Assembly (NCBI RefSeq): GCF_025698545.1
Contig: NC_068576.1
Coordinates: 53,416,390 to 53,480,389 of the forward strand
Length of the DNA stretch: 64,000 bases
Source: Gossypium raimondii
Lineage: Eukaryota > Streptophyta > Magnoliopsida > Malvales > Malvaceae
Reading direction: 5' to 3'
Shown in pieces: positions 46,115-58,036 of the stretch; the stretch's first letter is position 1; the number at the start of each line of letters is the position of its first letter. The notes beneath the pieces were generated by a model, which saw only the letters and a list, made by a program, of their open reading frames with translations, was not told where the DNA came from and made no database searches. The position numbers and the translations under genes are program-made.

Positions 46115-49100
46115 GCATAATCCTTCCGAGGACTCCAAAATCAATTTTAATGGAGCCTCTTAAGAAGACTTCAATGTTTCATAAGGTGCAACTAATAACT
46201 TTTTTAAATATATCATTTTAAATTAGTTTTAACACTTAACTCATCAAATAATATGGATACTATTAGACGGGTACAAGATTTTTTAATTTGAGATTATCCT
46301 ACGTGGATCCTGATAATTAATTCAGGATAAATTAATAGGTTTTATTGCCATCCAAAATTGACAGCATATATATATTTTTGGTTACTAGAGCATTAAGTCG
46401 TTGAGAATAATATTATTAATTATTATAAAATATGTATATAGCAATAAATAAAAATCACGTTGATTGGTCAGAACTCAAGCTAGAAAAAAAGTGCAACCCA
46501 AAGTCCAAATTGACTTATTAATGTCTCTTAAAATTACCGTCACAAATAATATGTCAGAATATTCATAAAAATAATTATATTATTTATGCTTACAGTTCAA
46601 GTTTAGATTAAATTAGAAAATATACTTGTTGAAATCCTTATCAGACTTCAACTTATCCCATCATGCTTTTACCATGTATTGTGATTAAAAATCTTAGATC
46701 CGATTCGATGCAAACTTCGAATCCAATTGGATTTAAAAATAAAAAAATCGGTGTTTAAGCTATCGAACCGAAAGGGTTGTTCTCTATTTTGGAGTGTTTT
46801 GAACTTATTTTCTTTTTGTGTGTTTGAAGTGTAATAAAGTGGGACCCAGTTGGGGTAGTTGAAACATCGGGTCAAGCATGTCAGCATGTGACCTCCGTTT
46901 CACGCTGCACGTGGACTGCTAATATTATTTTTTTAAGTATTAATTTAAGAAAAAAAAAGCATTTTTTAAATTTTATAATCTGATTTTTAAATTTCACTCA
47001 GGAAATTTAAAAACTGCGCAATTAATGTATTAAATAATAATTGATAATCTACAAGTCAAATAATATCATTTTAATTAGAGAAAATTAAAAAATAAATATA
47101 ATTATGTTAATAAACGATAAATTAAATTATTGTCAATTGCAAATAAGTGGTTATCCAATTTCAAAAAGTATACATTTTTATTTTAAAAAACTCTACTTTG
47201 CACTTAAAAATCCACTCAACCATCTTTATTCATGTATTATTTTTCATAAAAAGAGGATGATGATTTTGAAGGGAAAAAACAAAAACAAAAGACGGCTAAC
47301 CTGACTGGTAAGATGCTTATGAAGTCCAAACATGGAAACCTAAAAAGAAATGTAAAATAATTGTCAAACTACATGACGATCCAAATGAGAATAATTTTGT
47401 TTTTATTATTCTGGCAGCTAAGATTTTGATGAGTTATTCTTGTTTTACTTACTTTCCTCTTAATTGGGTTTAGTTCATTGAAGATGTCATGATCGGACTA
47501 GGTAAGAATATATTTTAGAAATGTTTATAAGTTTTTCAAATATTTAAACTTACGTATGGATACCAATTGTCACTATCCAACTTAACCTTCGGAGCATGGG
47601 CCATGTGTCTTGAGAATTTTTTTGAATTTCTTTTCTTTCACTCCTACAAATTCTTCCATGTTTTTATCACTTTTAAGTGTGTTTTTAAAGATTCTAACCT
47701 CAATATAAATTTAGGCCCCTTCTCAACAAAAATAATTAAATGCCTTTAAATAAAACAAGAGTTATAGAATATCCAAACAATAACAATAAAATAGTAGTAA
47801 TATAATAGTAAAATGACATCAAAACAATAAAAATAACATTTTTTTTCTTTTTTTGAGTCGGGTTGAGCCGAGCCCGGACAAAAGAGCTTACCAGAGACTA
47901 TTTTTTTGCCCAAACCCATTTATTTTCACTTTTCGGACGAACCTTCAAACCAAACTACTCGACTCATGATTAAGCCTAACCAGAACATAAATATAAGCGC
48001 ATCTGATCAAAAGAAATACCAAGGTTGGCAAAAATCAATCAATATATATATATGTGTTTTATTAGAAGTGCAGAATGTAAACCCTATTTTTTTTATGGTC
48101 TACCAAAGGTTATTTTAAAAATATATAATATAAATAGAATTGAAGAAAAGACATGCAATAACCGGGGCGGGGAGTAGGCAAGCCAAGTTTTATTGACCAA
48201 CAATTTACTTTTATTCTTCACGTTGATTTTTCTATAGGAAATCCCAATAAAATTTCATATAGAAATAAATCTAAAAAAATTGAATGCATGTGGTGTTTAA
48301 TTTGTGAAGTAAGCCTAATTTAGTTTGGTAAGATAGCAGGCGCACATCTGTTAGTTGATTTTTTGGTACAGTATTTTAATTAATTTAATGTAAGGTGATT
48401 AATGAACTGTCTAAAATAACCTCAATAATGGGTCATCTTATTCAACTATAAGACCATGTCTAATGAATTTTGACTTTTCATGTTGTTGTAAAATTTGTAA
48501 ATAATTATTTAGAAAATTGTGATTAACTCTGGTATATATCTCTAATTAATATTAAGTTTTGATGAATCTTAATTTAATTAGTTAATGATTATTTTCATTT
48601 TTAATTACGGTGAGTCAAGATACAGACAATTTTATCAATTATAAAATAAAAATATTAGTTATCCAAAAAATTTTCAAGCCCAAACATTTGGACTAAAGCA
48701 GTCTTGAATTCTGCCCACTTGAAATTGAATAATACTTCCCCAATTCCACAACAATTCAATTAATTAATAGTTTTAAAAGATTAGGAAAAATATTAAGTTA
48801 GCGGTAGGTGGTAAACTGACTTTAAAGCCTATGCTTTGACTTGTATTTTGATTTATTACTTCCCTATGTTAGGGCTTAGTGCATCACTCTCATTTTTGGC
48901 ACTTCCTTTGACAAGCTTCGCCCAAAATTCTTGAACAACAATATCAATCACATTTTGAATAATTTTATTGAAAACCAACTAGTTCAACTACTTGGGCTTG
49001 AATGCAAGTAAAAAAAAAAGGTTAGACACGAGATTTCAGAGGAAATAGAAGTTTTTTTAATTGATTATGACTCGTTTTTTTTGAATCAGTGATAGATTCA

Positions 49101-49654
49101 GTATCTTTAAAGTCATGACCCTTGTTTCAATGGTATTTACTAAGGTTTCGCTGGTTACACTAAAAAGAACGTGGTCATCGTCGACAGACGGAATGCACCG
49201 GCTTGTGGAGGTCTAATTTGGTGGCTGAAATCTATTATTTTAATGTAGCTTATGCTAGTGTCGTTTGTGTTCTTGCTAGCATTTTTCTTTGGAAGCAATG
49301 GGCTTAAGTTAAACGTTTTTTCACTATAGCTTGATTTTGGTCAAACGTTATATATTGCTTTGGGCTTATGTTCCAATATATCGGGCCTCTATGACTTTTT
49401 TAATGGGATGATGAGAAGTGGGCTTGGCATCAATGGGTCATGGATGCAAAGATGAGTTCCAAAGTTGACAAGATCCAAGCCGACTCAACAAATTGAACCC
49501 CTAAAATAGGGTCTATCTATTAGGTAGCCTTGGAAAACTAAAATCTGTCTTTAATCTACTATAAATGGAAACCCTTTGATTGTTGAATTTCAACATTAGG
49601 CTGATTACAATTTTGTTGGATAAGATTTCATTAAACTGATGATTGATTGAGAGT
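46115..49654. other. Intergenic, AT-rich; one old element and the MOCOS-like gene 3' side
   Basis: No gene recognised. About 47745-47985 is a truncated relative of the element at 23468-24051. Around 49120-49240 the DNA is more GC-rich, with no readable protein. About 49500-49654 is probably the 3' UTR of the next gene. Confidence 0.5.
47745..47985. mobile_element. Truncated copy of the GC-rich-ended element family
   Basis: 47750-47850 (AACAATAACAATAAAATAGT core) matches the reverse complement of 23640-23790. GAGTCGGGTTGAGCCGAGCC and the end CTCGACTCATGATTAAGCC correspond to one terminus of the 23468 element. The other terminus is not seen. Confidence 0.5.
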
Positions 49655-51556
49655 CTAAATGATTTCAACTGTCTTCTGATTAATAGCTTTATATCTCCAT
49701 CTCTCTTTCTCCAAAAAATCAGCATCCAAGAACCTGGAAACAAATGCCCATACCCTATACACGTCTTCAAAATTTGTCAAGAATCCCAATGCAGCAGTGA
49801 CCACTGTTATTCCACAACCCAAATTATGTCTCCTATTGCTCGACAACACTGTCTCCAATGCCTTCTTCTCCTTCTCCTCTTCATGCTTATCCGAGAACCA
49901 AATGTGGTGCAAAGTTCCAATGCTCAAAGCAATGTTGTTTCTATCAGCCAGCTTTTGCACCATTGTAGGATCGATCCTTTCTCCTTTCCAATCGAATACA
50001 TTGAATGCCACTGCGGGTCCTCGGTCAAAGCTTACTTGGGGTCCATAGATTCTGACAGCAGGGACTCCGGTTTCTGAATGTGGGTGTTGAAGGCTCGTCA
50101 GTGCATTCACCAACCAGTTGACCAGGTTCCTTGTCCTGCTCTTGATTAGTACCACCCCTAATGAATCTGCATGATCCAAGCTTCTGCATTCGAATTTTGG
50201 GTTTTTGTTCTCAAGGGTATTGCTGGTGCTACCAGGTTCAAAGGATGCTTCTATCACTTCTTCAATTTCAGAAAATGATACGGTCTTTTTCTTTGTTTTG
50301 GTTCCTTTTCCTTCAGGTTTCTGTACTTCATGACTGGCTTCATCTTCATCGTTCTTGTGTTGGATAGAGAAGGGGCCTGAGAATGAACCTTGAATAGGAG
50401 GAAATTCATCCACTTTCTTTTTTGTTTCAATGCTAGAAACTATAGCTGGTTTATCGGGGATTCGAGCTGGCCATGATACAGGGATAAGATTCACTATTCC
50501 CACACTTGTGGTTGAATCTTTCAGAACTGAAGTACTGGATTTCTTGACAAACAAGCAACAAAATCCAGATGGGTTCTCACCAAAAACCTTGTAAAATGAG
50601 CATACCAGGAAGTCGGGGCTAAAGAGAGAAAGCCCCAAGGTGTCCATGTCTTTAGCTCCCAATGCAGATGCATCAAGCAACAGATGCCATCCATTCTCCC
50701 TTGCCAGGCTCATCCACGTATATGAATATCTCGACCCTGTAACCCTTGATTGAAGTGGGAAAACGAAAAGTCCTTTTTTCTTGCGCTTGCTTATCTTCTT
50801 CCTCAGTTTGTCCGTCTGTATTTCCAGATTAGGCCATGAGAAACTAGCCGAGATGGCTTTTGCTCCTCTATTCTTAGACCTCTCAATCATCACTTCCACG
50901 GCCTCACTTTGATGGTCATAAACCGTTACAAGGTTTCGACTATACTGAAATGGATAAGACTCTGCAACAAGCTTGAAAGCAGCTGATTGATTTGCAGTGA
51001 AAATAAAGTTGTAATCAGCTTCTGAGATATTCATGAAAGCCATGATCCTTTTCCTCATACTGGACTGAAATTCCGACTCTTCACCACAATACAATAGCTG
51101 AGATTTCAAGCTTACTGATTTGTAGGAAACATCAAAAAATGGGGACTCTAAAGATGATGAAGTAACAGGAGATCCTGGACATTGATTTTCAAGCTGAGAA
51201 TAAGAGAAAAGGCCATGGCCAATGTAATCAAGGTAGACATGGTTGGTGATGGAAAGATGATAGTATTCATGAGCTCGGATTTTGTCAGCTTCATCCGTTT
51301 GGGAATATTGAGGGTACACTTTGTTGAAATAAGAAAAAGTTTCCTCAAATGAAGGAAGGGATTCATGGTTGGTGAAGTTGAAATTTGGGTAGAGAGTAGC
51401 AACCGTGCTTACCTCAAACTTGTATCGAAATGCCTCCGCCGCGGTGATCGGAGTCTCAGACGTCGCAGAATGAGACTGGGGAAGTCCTGGAAATGGATTC
51501 GGACAACAACCGGAACAGCAGGCTTTTGCGGCGTCTCTTATCCATGGTGATTGCAT
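49655..51556 (-). CDS. PLP-dependent transferase, molybdenum-cofactor-sulfurase-like
   Basis: Single exon, 633 residues, ATG 51556. Related to the cysteine-desulfurase-like N-terminal part of MOCOS. YLDYIGHGLFSYSQ (109-122) matches the 'YLDHAG' start, FIFTANQSAAFKLVAESYPF is the nucleotide-binding-type loop, and HLLLDASALGAKDMDTLGLS leads to CSFYKVFGENPSGF with the expected PLP lysine at 323. A charged insert (about 370-450, with KKKTVSFSEIEEVIEASF) separates this from a C-terminal small domain (VRIYGPQVSFDRGPAVAFNV). No MOSC domain follows, so it is not a full ABA3/MOCOS. It resembles the Arabidopsis At5g51920/At4g22980 group as I remember it, whose function is not known to me. The N-terminus is Cys-rich (CCSGCCPNPFPG) without a signal peptide. 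Confidence 0.88.
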   Translation of the reverse strand: MQSPWIRDAAKACCSGCCPNPFPGLPQSHSATSETPITAAEAFRYKFEVSTVATLYPNFNFTNHESLPSFEETFSYFNKVYPQYSQTDEADKIRAHEYYHLSITNHVYLDYIGHGLFSYSQLENQCPGSPVTSSSLESPFFDVSYKSVSLKSQLLYCGEESEFQSSMRKRIMAFMNISEADYNFIFTANQSAAFKLVAESYPFQYSRNLVTVYDHQSEAVEVMIERSKNRGAKAISASFSWPNLEIQTDKLRKKISKRKKKGLFVFPLQSRVTGSRYSYTWMSLARENGWHLLLDASALGAKDMDTLGLSLFSPDFLVCSFYKVFGENPSGFCCLFVKKSSTSVLKDSTTSVGIVNLIPVSWPARIPDKPAIVSSIETKKKVDEFPPIQGSFSGPFSIQHKNDEDEASHEVQKPEGKGTKTKKKTVSFSEIEEVIEASFEPGSTSNTLENKNPKFECRSLDHADSLGVVLIKSRTRNLVNWLVNALTSLQHPHSETGVPAVRIYGPQVSFDRGPAVAFNVFDWKGERIDPTMVQKLADRNNIALSIGTLHHIWFSDKHEEEKEKKALETVLSSNRRHNLGCGITVVTAALGFLTNFEDVYRVWAFVSRFLDADFLEKERWRYKAINQKTVEII

Positions 51557-52469
51557 TGTCTTGTATTATGAGAATTGGAAAGGTTTGTCTAATGGAAACC
51601 CCCATCAACATTCAGCAAGAAGCATACTCAATGCATGTTCTTCAACTTAAGTTTATAAAAGACATGCATGATCCAATGTGTTGCTAATTAATGCACAATT
51701 GTTTTTGATTAAATCCATTTTCTTTGTTAATCTCAAACATGAAGTACTTCCTTACGAAGTAAAAGTGAAAAGAAATCAAAAGAAGGGAAGAAGGGAGACT
51801 GAATTATAAGACTAAACCGACAACTTTGTATTGTGTAATGAAGAATGACCTAAGCTTCTTCATTACATTTAATTGATCAAATTGTGAAACTTAAGGAAGT
51901 GATCCCTTTTCTAAGAAATTTCTTTTATGTACACACATCAAATGAATCAAAACATGTTAGAAAAGGAAATCCTTAATGTCAATGTCGATACTCGTAAATT
52001 GCTCAAATTCGAGTATAAGTATCGAATATATATATAATATAAGTATAATTTTTTTCTTTTAATTTTGTTTAATAATTTCTAGAAATCATATCTTTCTATC
52101 CAATTTTAGAACACAAATACTATAAGAAACAGTCGGAGCAACATGATTATCCATACAATATTGAACATAAAAAAAGATATTGAAGTGTTACAAACAAGCC
52201 AATTGGCTTATTAATTGCCTTAATTGTGTAAACATTATTGATTTCTTATGATTCACTCTCTTATATGATGGTATGTTTTTCCACCCGGCCCCGAGTGTTG
52301 CATCAACAAAGACTCTTTGGCTAAGTCGTCGTTTTTCTGTTTTTGTATTTGAAATTTGGGATTGTGTGCCGAACGTCTTCCAAAAGCATTATGCTTCCTA
52401 ACTACAGCAAACATAGGATGATTTTGGAACAACAACGCATATTTATCCGATGCGAGCAACAAAATTTAA
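51557..52469. other. Upstream region of the MOCOS-like gene, AT-rich
   Basis: Promoter side of the gene and spacer. No other gene seen; a short open frame at 52253-52462 matches nothing known to me. Confidence 0.5.
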
Positions 52470-52880
52470 AGGTCAAAATCTACCGGGAATCCTATACTAT
52501 TATATCAAGTTTATTTTAGTCCCTCTACTAAAAGTTGCTTTAAGTTAGTTAAAAAAAATTCAAATCATAACATAATTATAATTTATTGTTAAATTATTGA
52601 TAATTTGAACAAAATTATGTTATATCCAACTGATTTTTCCATAATCCGACTCAACCCATAAAACCCCAACCATCTTAAAAAATTTATGTATTTTAAACTA
52701 TTGCACGCCATTCCGCTTAATATAATTTTGGCAAATTATCAGTAACTTAACGATAAATTGTAAAAGTGTCTTGATTTGAATAAATTTTTAATATATAAAG
52801 GCTAACCAGAAACAACTTTAAGCCGAGGGATTAAAATGAACTTTATACGGTAGTACAAGTACTCTCAATAGACTTTTACC
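52470..52880. mobile_element. Long-TIR MITE with 9-bp target duplication (Mutator-like)
   Basis: About 410 bp. The left arm includes TTTATTTTAGTCCCTCTACT and AAAGTTGCTTTAAG; the right arm on the other strand has TTCATTTTAATCCCTCGGCT and AAAGTTGTTTCTGG. Bordered by AAAATTTAA at 52461-52469 and 52881-52889. No coding. Confidence 0.7.
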
Positions 52881-52940
52881 AAAATTTAAGAGGAATGAAT
52901 TATTGAAATATAATTTTTTAAAGTAACTTATGTATAATTT

Positions 52941-53394
52941 TTATGGACCCTTCCCACCACATAATTTATGGTCTCTTTCCAATTATTTAATGACATTACA
53001 ATAATTTTTTTCCATGTTATTGACACATAATTTTGATTTTTTTATTTTGAACACAGAATCTCGAACCTAAAACTCCGAACTCCAAACCCGAACCCTGAAC
53101 CCTAAACCTTGAGTCTCAAACCTAGAACCCCGAGTTCGAGTTTGGGGTTTAGAAAATTCAAGGTTCAAGATTTAAGTTTGGATTCAAGTTTAGGTTTGGG
53201 GTTTAGAGTTTGAACTCAGGGTTTGAGTTTGGGTTTTAATGTTTAAGCTTTTAAGTTTGGGGTTTAAGATTTTGCTTCGAGATTCTGGGTAAAAAAAAAA
53301 CTAAAATCATGTGTTAATGACATGAAAAAAATTGATGAAATGTCATTAAATTATTGGAAGAGACTATAGATGATGTGGTGAGAAGGGTCCATAA
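52941..53394. mobile_element. Fold-back element with telomere-like arms
   Basis: About 450 bp, almost wholly an inverted repeat. The ends are TTATGGACCCTTCCCACCAC and, on the other strand, TTATGGACCCTTCTCACCAC. The arms continue through ATTTAATGACATT for about 110 bp. Inside, the left half is a degenerate string of CCCTAAACC-type words (53050-53140), and the right half is a longer string of GGGTTTAGAG/GGTTTGGGGTTTA words (53140-53290). No coding. Confidence 0.75.
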
Positions 53395-55050
53395 AATAAT
53401 TTTACCATTTATTTAGTTAAAGGATATTAATATCTTTTTATACTTATTACCTGCATATTCCCATACATCTAGCCCATTCAGTGAACCAAACTACATAATA
53501 CTTATAACATTCTTATTCTATTCTCATCACATAGCTATTCAATACTTACTCTATTCCATTTTTGTGAACCAAACGTGCTGAAAATGTAATATGATAAACA
53601 CGCCAACTTAATTATACAATTTTATACTACAAATCAGTTCCCCAAATAAAATCTCCTATCACATTAAAAGTTTTGATTATATCTTTGCTTTGCTTAATTC
53701 TTGCTTGAATTATCTTCAATTACGAGTGCTAAAAATTCTCATAAATCATCAATTATAAATCGAAACAATTTTGATCAAAACACTCCAATCAAATCATAAT
53801 AGCTTAGTAGATATTCCTCAATGCAACGCACTTACATAAATCATTTGTTTTACTCAATGATTTTATAATGAACTACATGTTATGAGATTGATAATCTTAC
53901 TCGTTAAATGTGGTTTGATTGAATCGTGTGAATGAATTTAAATAAAAATCCTCGCGAATATTACTATTTTTGGTAACAGGTTGAAAGAAAATAAATCCTC
54001 GGCGGTATTGAAATTTAGGCCATGCAAAAAGACAGGATGTAGTTTAAGCAAAAAGAAATTGTAATTATAACAATGTGAAACTATACCAAGATTGGTTATG
54101 CATGGATGGTAATAATTATGATGTGGTCAGAAGATATCCTTTGTAGAACAGTAGTAATGGACTGGTTGATTATTAGAGAACTTGTGACTCCATGCCCAAC
54201 ATCTCGGGTGAATTCTCAATAATTTGCACCTCTTTGTTAGGGGAGATTCACAGCTGAGTTCAAATAATGTGCTTAGAGTTCAAATATTCACACTCCATTT
54301 TTCCAAGATAGAAAGTTAAAGAGTTCATATGTAAGAAGCTGACTAATTATGTCAGGCCGCACTGTAACAAATGTGAAACCAGGGCATTGATTGCCCCAAC
54401 TTCCAACAAAACCAGAATCAAGGATGCCGTGAGCCATAACAGTTTTACCAACTATGACACAATACAGTTTCTCTTACCACCCAAAAACAGGCAATATTGC
54501 AGAAAAGCTATGATTAATTAACACAATGTGTGCAACATAATGCAAAAGCCACAGAGAAAAATGAAGATATCTTACCTTTTTGAGTGAGCTACGAACAAAA
54601 GGGGCTATATACATGGATGATTTATTAAGTTGAATCAGTTAAAGGGCAACTCTCCTTTGGCAGGTTAACTACATGATGTGGAGTTATCATCTACCTGCCA
54701 ATGCAGAGAAGCCCTGCAACCAGTTCAGGACTTAGTGATGATCAATTATTGATTTTGTGGCACAAGTAGGGCTTAAAACAACATGCACCAATGGTGGATA
54801 AGTTGTTTAAGGCACATATAGGATATAGCATATGCTGAGGATATCCTTTCCTTTGGTGCCTGCTTTCTACGCAAAAGGCTCTTTTTACATGGAAAAAAAA
54901 GGGGTCTCTTTGACAGATTCTACGCTTTGCTTGATTTTGACTAATGAATGCTGTCAATATTCTCTTGAATATAGGAAGAGGGAGAAACCAGCGTAAAGAA
55001 GGGAAGATGCCTAACTTTTCCCATTAATGTCTTCCTTACATTAAATTTTT

Positions 55051-55522
55051 GGTTAAATTCTACTATTAGTCCCTATACTTTTTCAAAATTTAAAATTTCA
55101 GTCTTCTCCAAACAATAACCGTCAAAATTAATTAAGTTAAAGCTCTGTTATTTTCAAAATTTGATGCGGCAGGCACATTATCATATGTATAATGTCATGT
55201 TAGTTTGTTATTAATTTACACATAGTACTCACTAAAACTCCAATTAATGGATTAATGACTTTTATTTGCATCAAGACTGCAATTTTCAAAATTTGAAAAG
55301 CATCGAAACTTATAATAATTCAATCCGAGAATATGGGCCAAATCTACGCATAATACATGACTAGTAATTAAATTTAACCAAACAAATCTAAATACTACCG
55401 TTTGGGCCAAGACTAAAATTTTAAAATTCGAAAAATATAAAGACTAAATTCGATTAAATTAAAGTGCATGAATTAAATTCACAGTTTTCGTAAAGTAAAA
55501 GGACAAATGGTAGCATTTAACC
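55051..55522. mobile_element. Long-TIR MITE-like element
   Basis: Left: GGTTAAATTCTACTATTAGT, then AATTTAAAATTTCAGTCTTC. Right on the other strand: AAGGTTAAATGCTACCATTT, then GAATTTTAAAATTTTAGTCT. About 470 bp; no clear target duplication. Confidence 0.55.
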
Positions 55523-55768
55523 TTAGTACAAAAATAAGATGTATGTATTCTTGTTTAGTTTCTTATAGCATTTTGATTTTTCATATGTGTTTTAATTATT
55601 GTTCGATCACTGAACCAGATTTATCATGAAAAGCAAAAACAACTGAACAACAAAATAAACATAACATTTCTAAATGTCAAACATCCATTAATGCAACTCT
55701 TTGACAAATGTATTAACTTAAAGACTTCAAATTCTGGACCACTCAATACGTAATGACAAGTCAAGAAC

Positions 55769-55797
55769 ATCCATCCATCCATCCATCCATCCATCAT
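55769..55797. repeat. (CATC)n microsatellite
   Basis: About seven tandem CATC units 50-80 bp downstream of the HOTHEAD-like stop codon. Confidence 0.9.
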
Positions 55798-55846
55798 GTC
55801 TTGATCAAAAGAAATAAAAATCAACCATAAAGAATCATGCGGATTC

Positions 55847-58036
55847 TTAATTGCCTAGTCTCTCTCTCAATATCTTCACACCCATGTACCTGCATCATCA
55901 CATCAAACTAAAATGTCAATTTTAAAAAACCCAACATAAAATGAATATTTTTGCTAGTGATTAATTTATGTACTACCTTCCAAGCATCATGACAGTGGCC
56001 TGAGGATTAGTCCCAGGCGAATAGTTGAAAGTGGAACCGTCGATAACCCTTAGAGCTTCGACACCAAGAACCTTATAATCGGGGTCAACAACCCTACTAA
56101 CTTGGCAGCCACCATGATAGTGCCATATAGTCATCACAGTGTCTCTGCAGAACGTTTCAAGTGGGATTGAGGAGTTGTAATGTCTAGGCAGCAAGTTTAT
56201 TGGGGAATGTTCTGTCATGTTAACGAGTCCTGGCCAAGACATGTAATCATATCTGAATTTAGAGAATGACTCCGATTCAACGATTTTCCCTATGGTTTGA
56301 ATCCCTTGAACACATCTTTGCAAGTCTAGTGGATGCTGGAAATAATTGAAGGTGACGGATGGGTTATCGTCTGGGTTACGGGTTTGGAGCTCCAAATGGC
56401 CCGTTGAGATCGGACCCATAATTTTTTCCAAGATGAATCCACCTTGTAAAGCTGCCTGGTCAAGATTATCCAAGTATTCAACAGCTCTGGCAATGGCTTC
56501 TGGGGTCCTTTGTTTAGGTGGCACCGTAGATAGCTGACCAATCTGCATAGTAAAATTGTAGAGTACAGTTCAATCTTCTAAGCTTAAATGAATAGCCTCC
56601 AAAACTTATTATACCTTAGGTGAGAACATGCCATAGTTTCTTGAAGTAGTAGTAACAGAAGCACTAAAGGTTTCACCACTTGCAGCTTCAATGTAGCTCC
56701 CAAAATGTGTGATACCAACGACTTCGATAAGCGAAACCTCAACCGGAATTGGAGACGGGACAAAAACGGCGTTCATGGGGTTATCACACATGCCTTGGCC
56801 AACCAAGGGTTGGTCTAACACCACTGGGATATTGTGAGCTTTAAGATGAGCAACCGGTCCTACTCCACTCAGCATCAACAGCTGTGGGCTTCCCAATGCT
56901 CCCGCAGATATAATGATTTCGTTTTTAAACCCATATTTAAGATATGCTCTATGTTCAATCCCTGATCCATCTCTGAAAATCACACCATATGCCTCTGGTC
57001 TGCTTCTTCTCCCTGTTATTTGAAATGGGACATAATGGTTTGGTAGTATGATAAATATAGAATTTGACCATTTGAGCTGTGTTATTAGATAATGTACCTC
57101 TAAATCTAAACAAGATTTTTTGCACAGTAGCATACAAAAGGACGGTGAGACCCCGAGGGTTGGCATACTCCAACAAGTCAGCAGCTGTGTGCCTGTTCCC
57201 TTGTTCATCAAATATTGTCCCACCAACTTTGGTGCCATTAATATGGTCAAAGGTGAACCCATTGAATGGCACCACCCCAACCTCTAACAAACCGTTCCTC
57301 ACAGCCGATTGCCAATGCCCCAAATGTGGCTCAAATGCCACTAATTTTTCAACCCACTCGTATGATTGGTTCACTAATCTTCCATCCCACCCCGCTTGCC
57401 TAAAAATAAAAACATAACAGATATACATATACACACATACATATGAAAAATTATATCCTGAGCATATGATGCAAACTTGGTACCTGATATATTCAGGAGA
57501 AGCGCGTGTATAAAACCCCGCATTCAGGCAGCTTCCGCCGCCCAACACGCGTGCTCGTGAATTAATGACGCCGTCCGTGGAGATAAACCGCTGTGACGGG
57601 GACCACGGGGAAAGGTCGGAGAGGGAAGCACCGAAATTAACCAATTTAGTGATGTTGGGGTCACCATAGGGGGAGCCACCTCGTTCAAGGAGCAAGACGT
57701 TGGCAAGGTGAGATAATGTGGCAGCTAAGGGGCAGCCAGCGGTGCCACCACCAACAACTATGTAGTCGTAATAAGACAAGAATGGTGCTGATGTTGCATT
57801 GTGCATGAAGGAGTAGTTTGGGGCTGTTGGGATGCAGATATATTCATATATAGTTTAGGACCTCACGACGTTTTTGCAATAAAATAATTGTTTTTTATAC
57901 TAAAAAATAAACTTCATGTTAAGATTTCAGGTATAACATAATAAGTAGTACCGTTTTCAGAGGCAGAAAAGCCATGAAAGAGGAGAAATCCAGCAAAGGC
58001 AGCGTAAATAAGTCTCCACCATCCAAGAGTACTCAT
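55847..58036 (-). CDS. HOTHEAD-like GMC oxidoreductase (FAD)
   Basis: Six exons on the minus strand: 58036-57952, 57823-57484, 57399-57098, 57012-56615, 56542-55977, 55889-55847, all in phase, 577 residues (HOTHEAD about 590). A hydrophobic signal peptide (LIYAAFAGFLLFHGFSA) suggests secretion. The ADP-binding loop VVGGGTAGCPLAATL (51-65) and the downstream GMC signature region (RARVLGGGSCLNAGFYTRAS) bind FAD. The GMC active site is WHYHGGCQ (His516, His518), with GTNPQATVMML (Asn554) near the end. HOTHEAD-type enzymes act in the secretory path or wall; HTH is proposed to oxidise long-chain omega-hydroxy fatty acids for cutin and keeps floral organs from fusing. The substrate of this member is unknown. 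The final exon codes only 13 residues plus stop, as in relatives. Appears intact. Confidence 0.95.

Larger units (their letters stand above)
53395..55846. other. Intergenic, AT-rich; TIR element and GMC gene 3' side
   Basis: No gene recognised. 54600-54960 has a few short frames only. A TIR element is at 55051-55522 and a CATC microsatellite at 55769-55797, probably within the 3' UTR of the HOTHEAD-like gene. Confidence 0.5.

Noticed and set aside
49643-50077. 144-codon plus-strand frame at the end of the MOCOS-like gene
   Set aside because: Antisense shadow of the 633-codon gene; nothing recognisable.
57079-57417. 112-codon plus-strand frame in the HOTHEAD-like gene
   Set aside because: Antisense to exon 3 of a well-supported gene.
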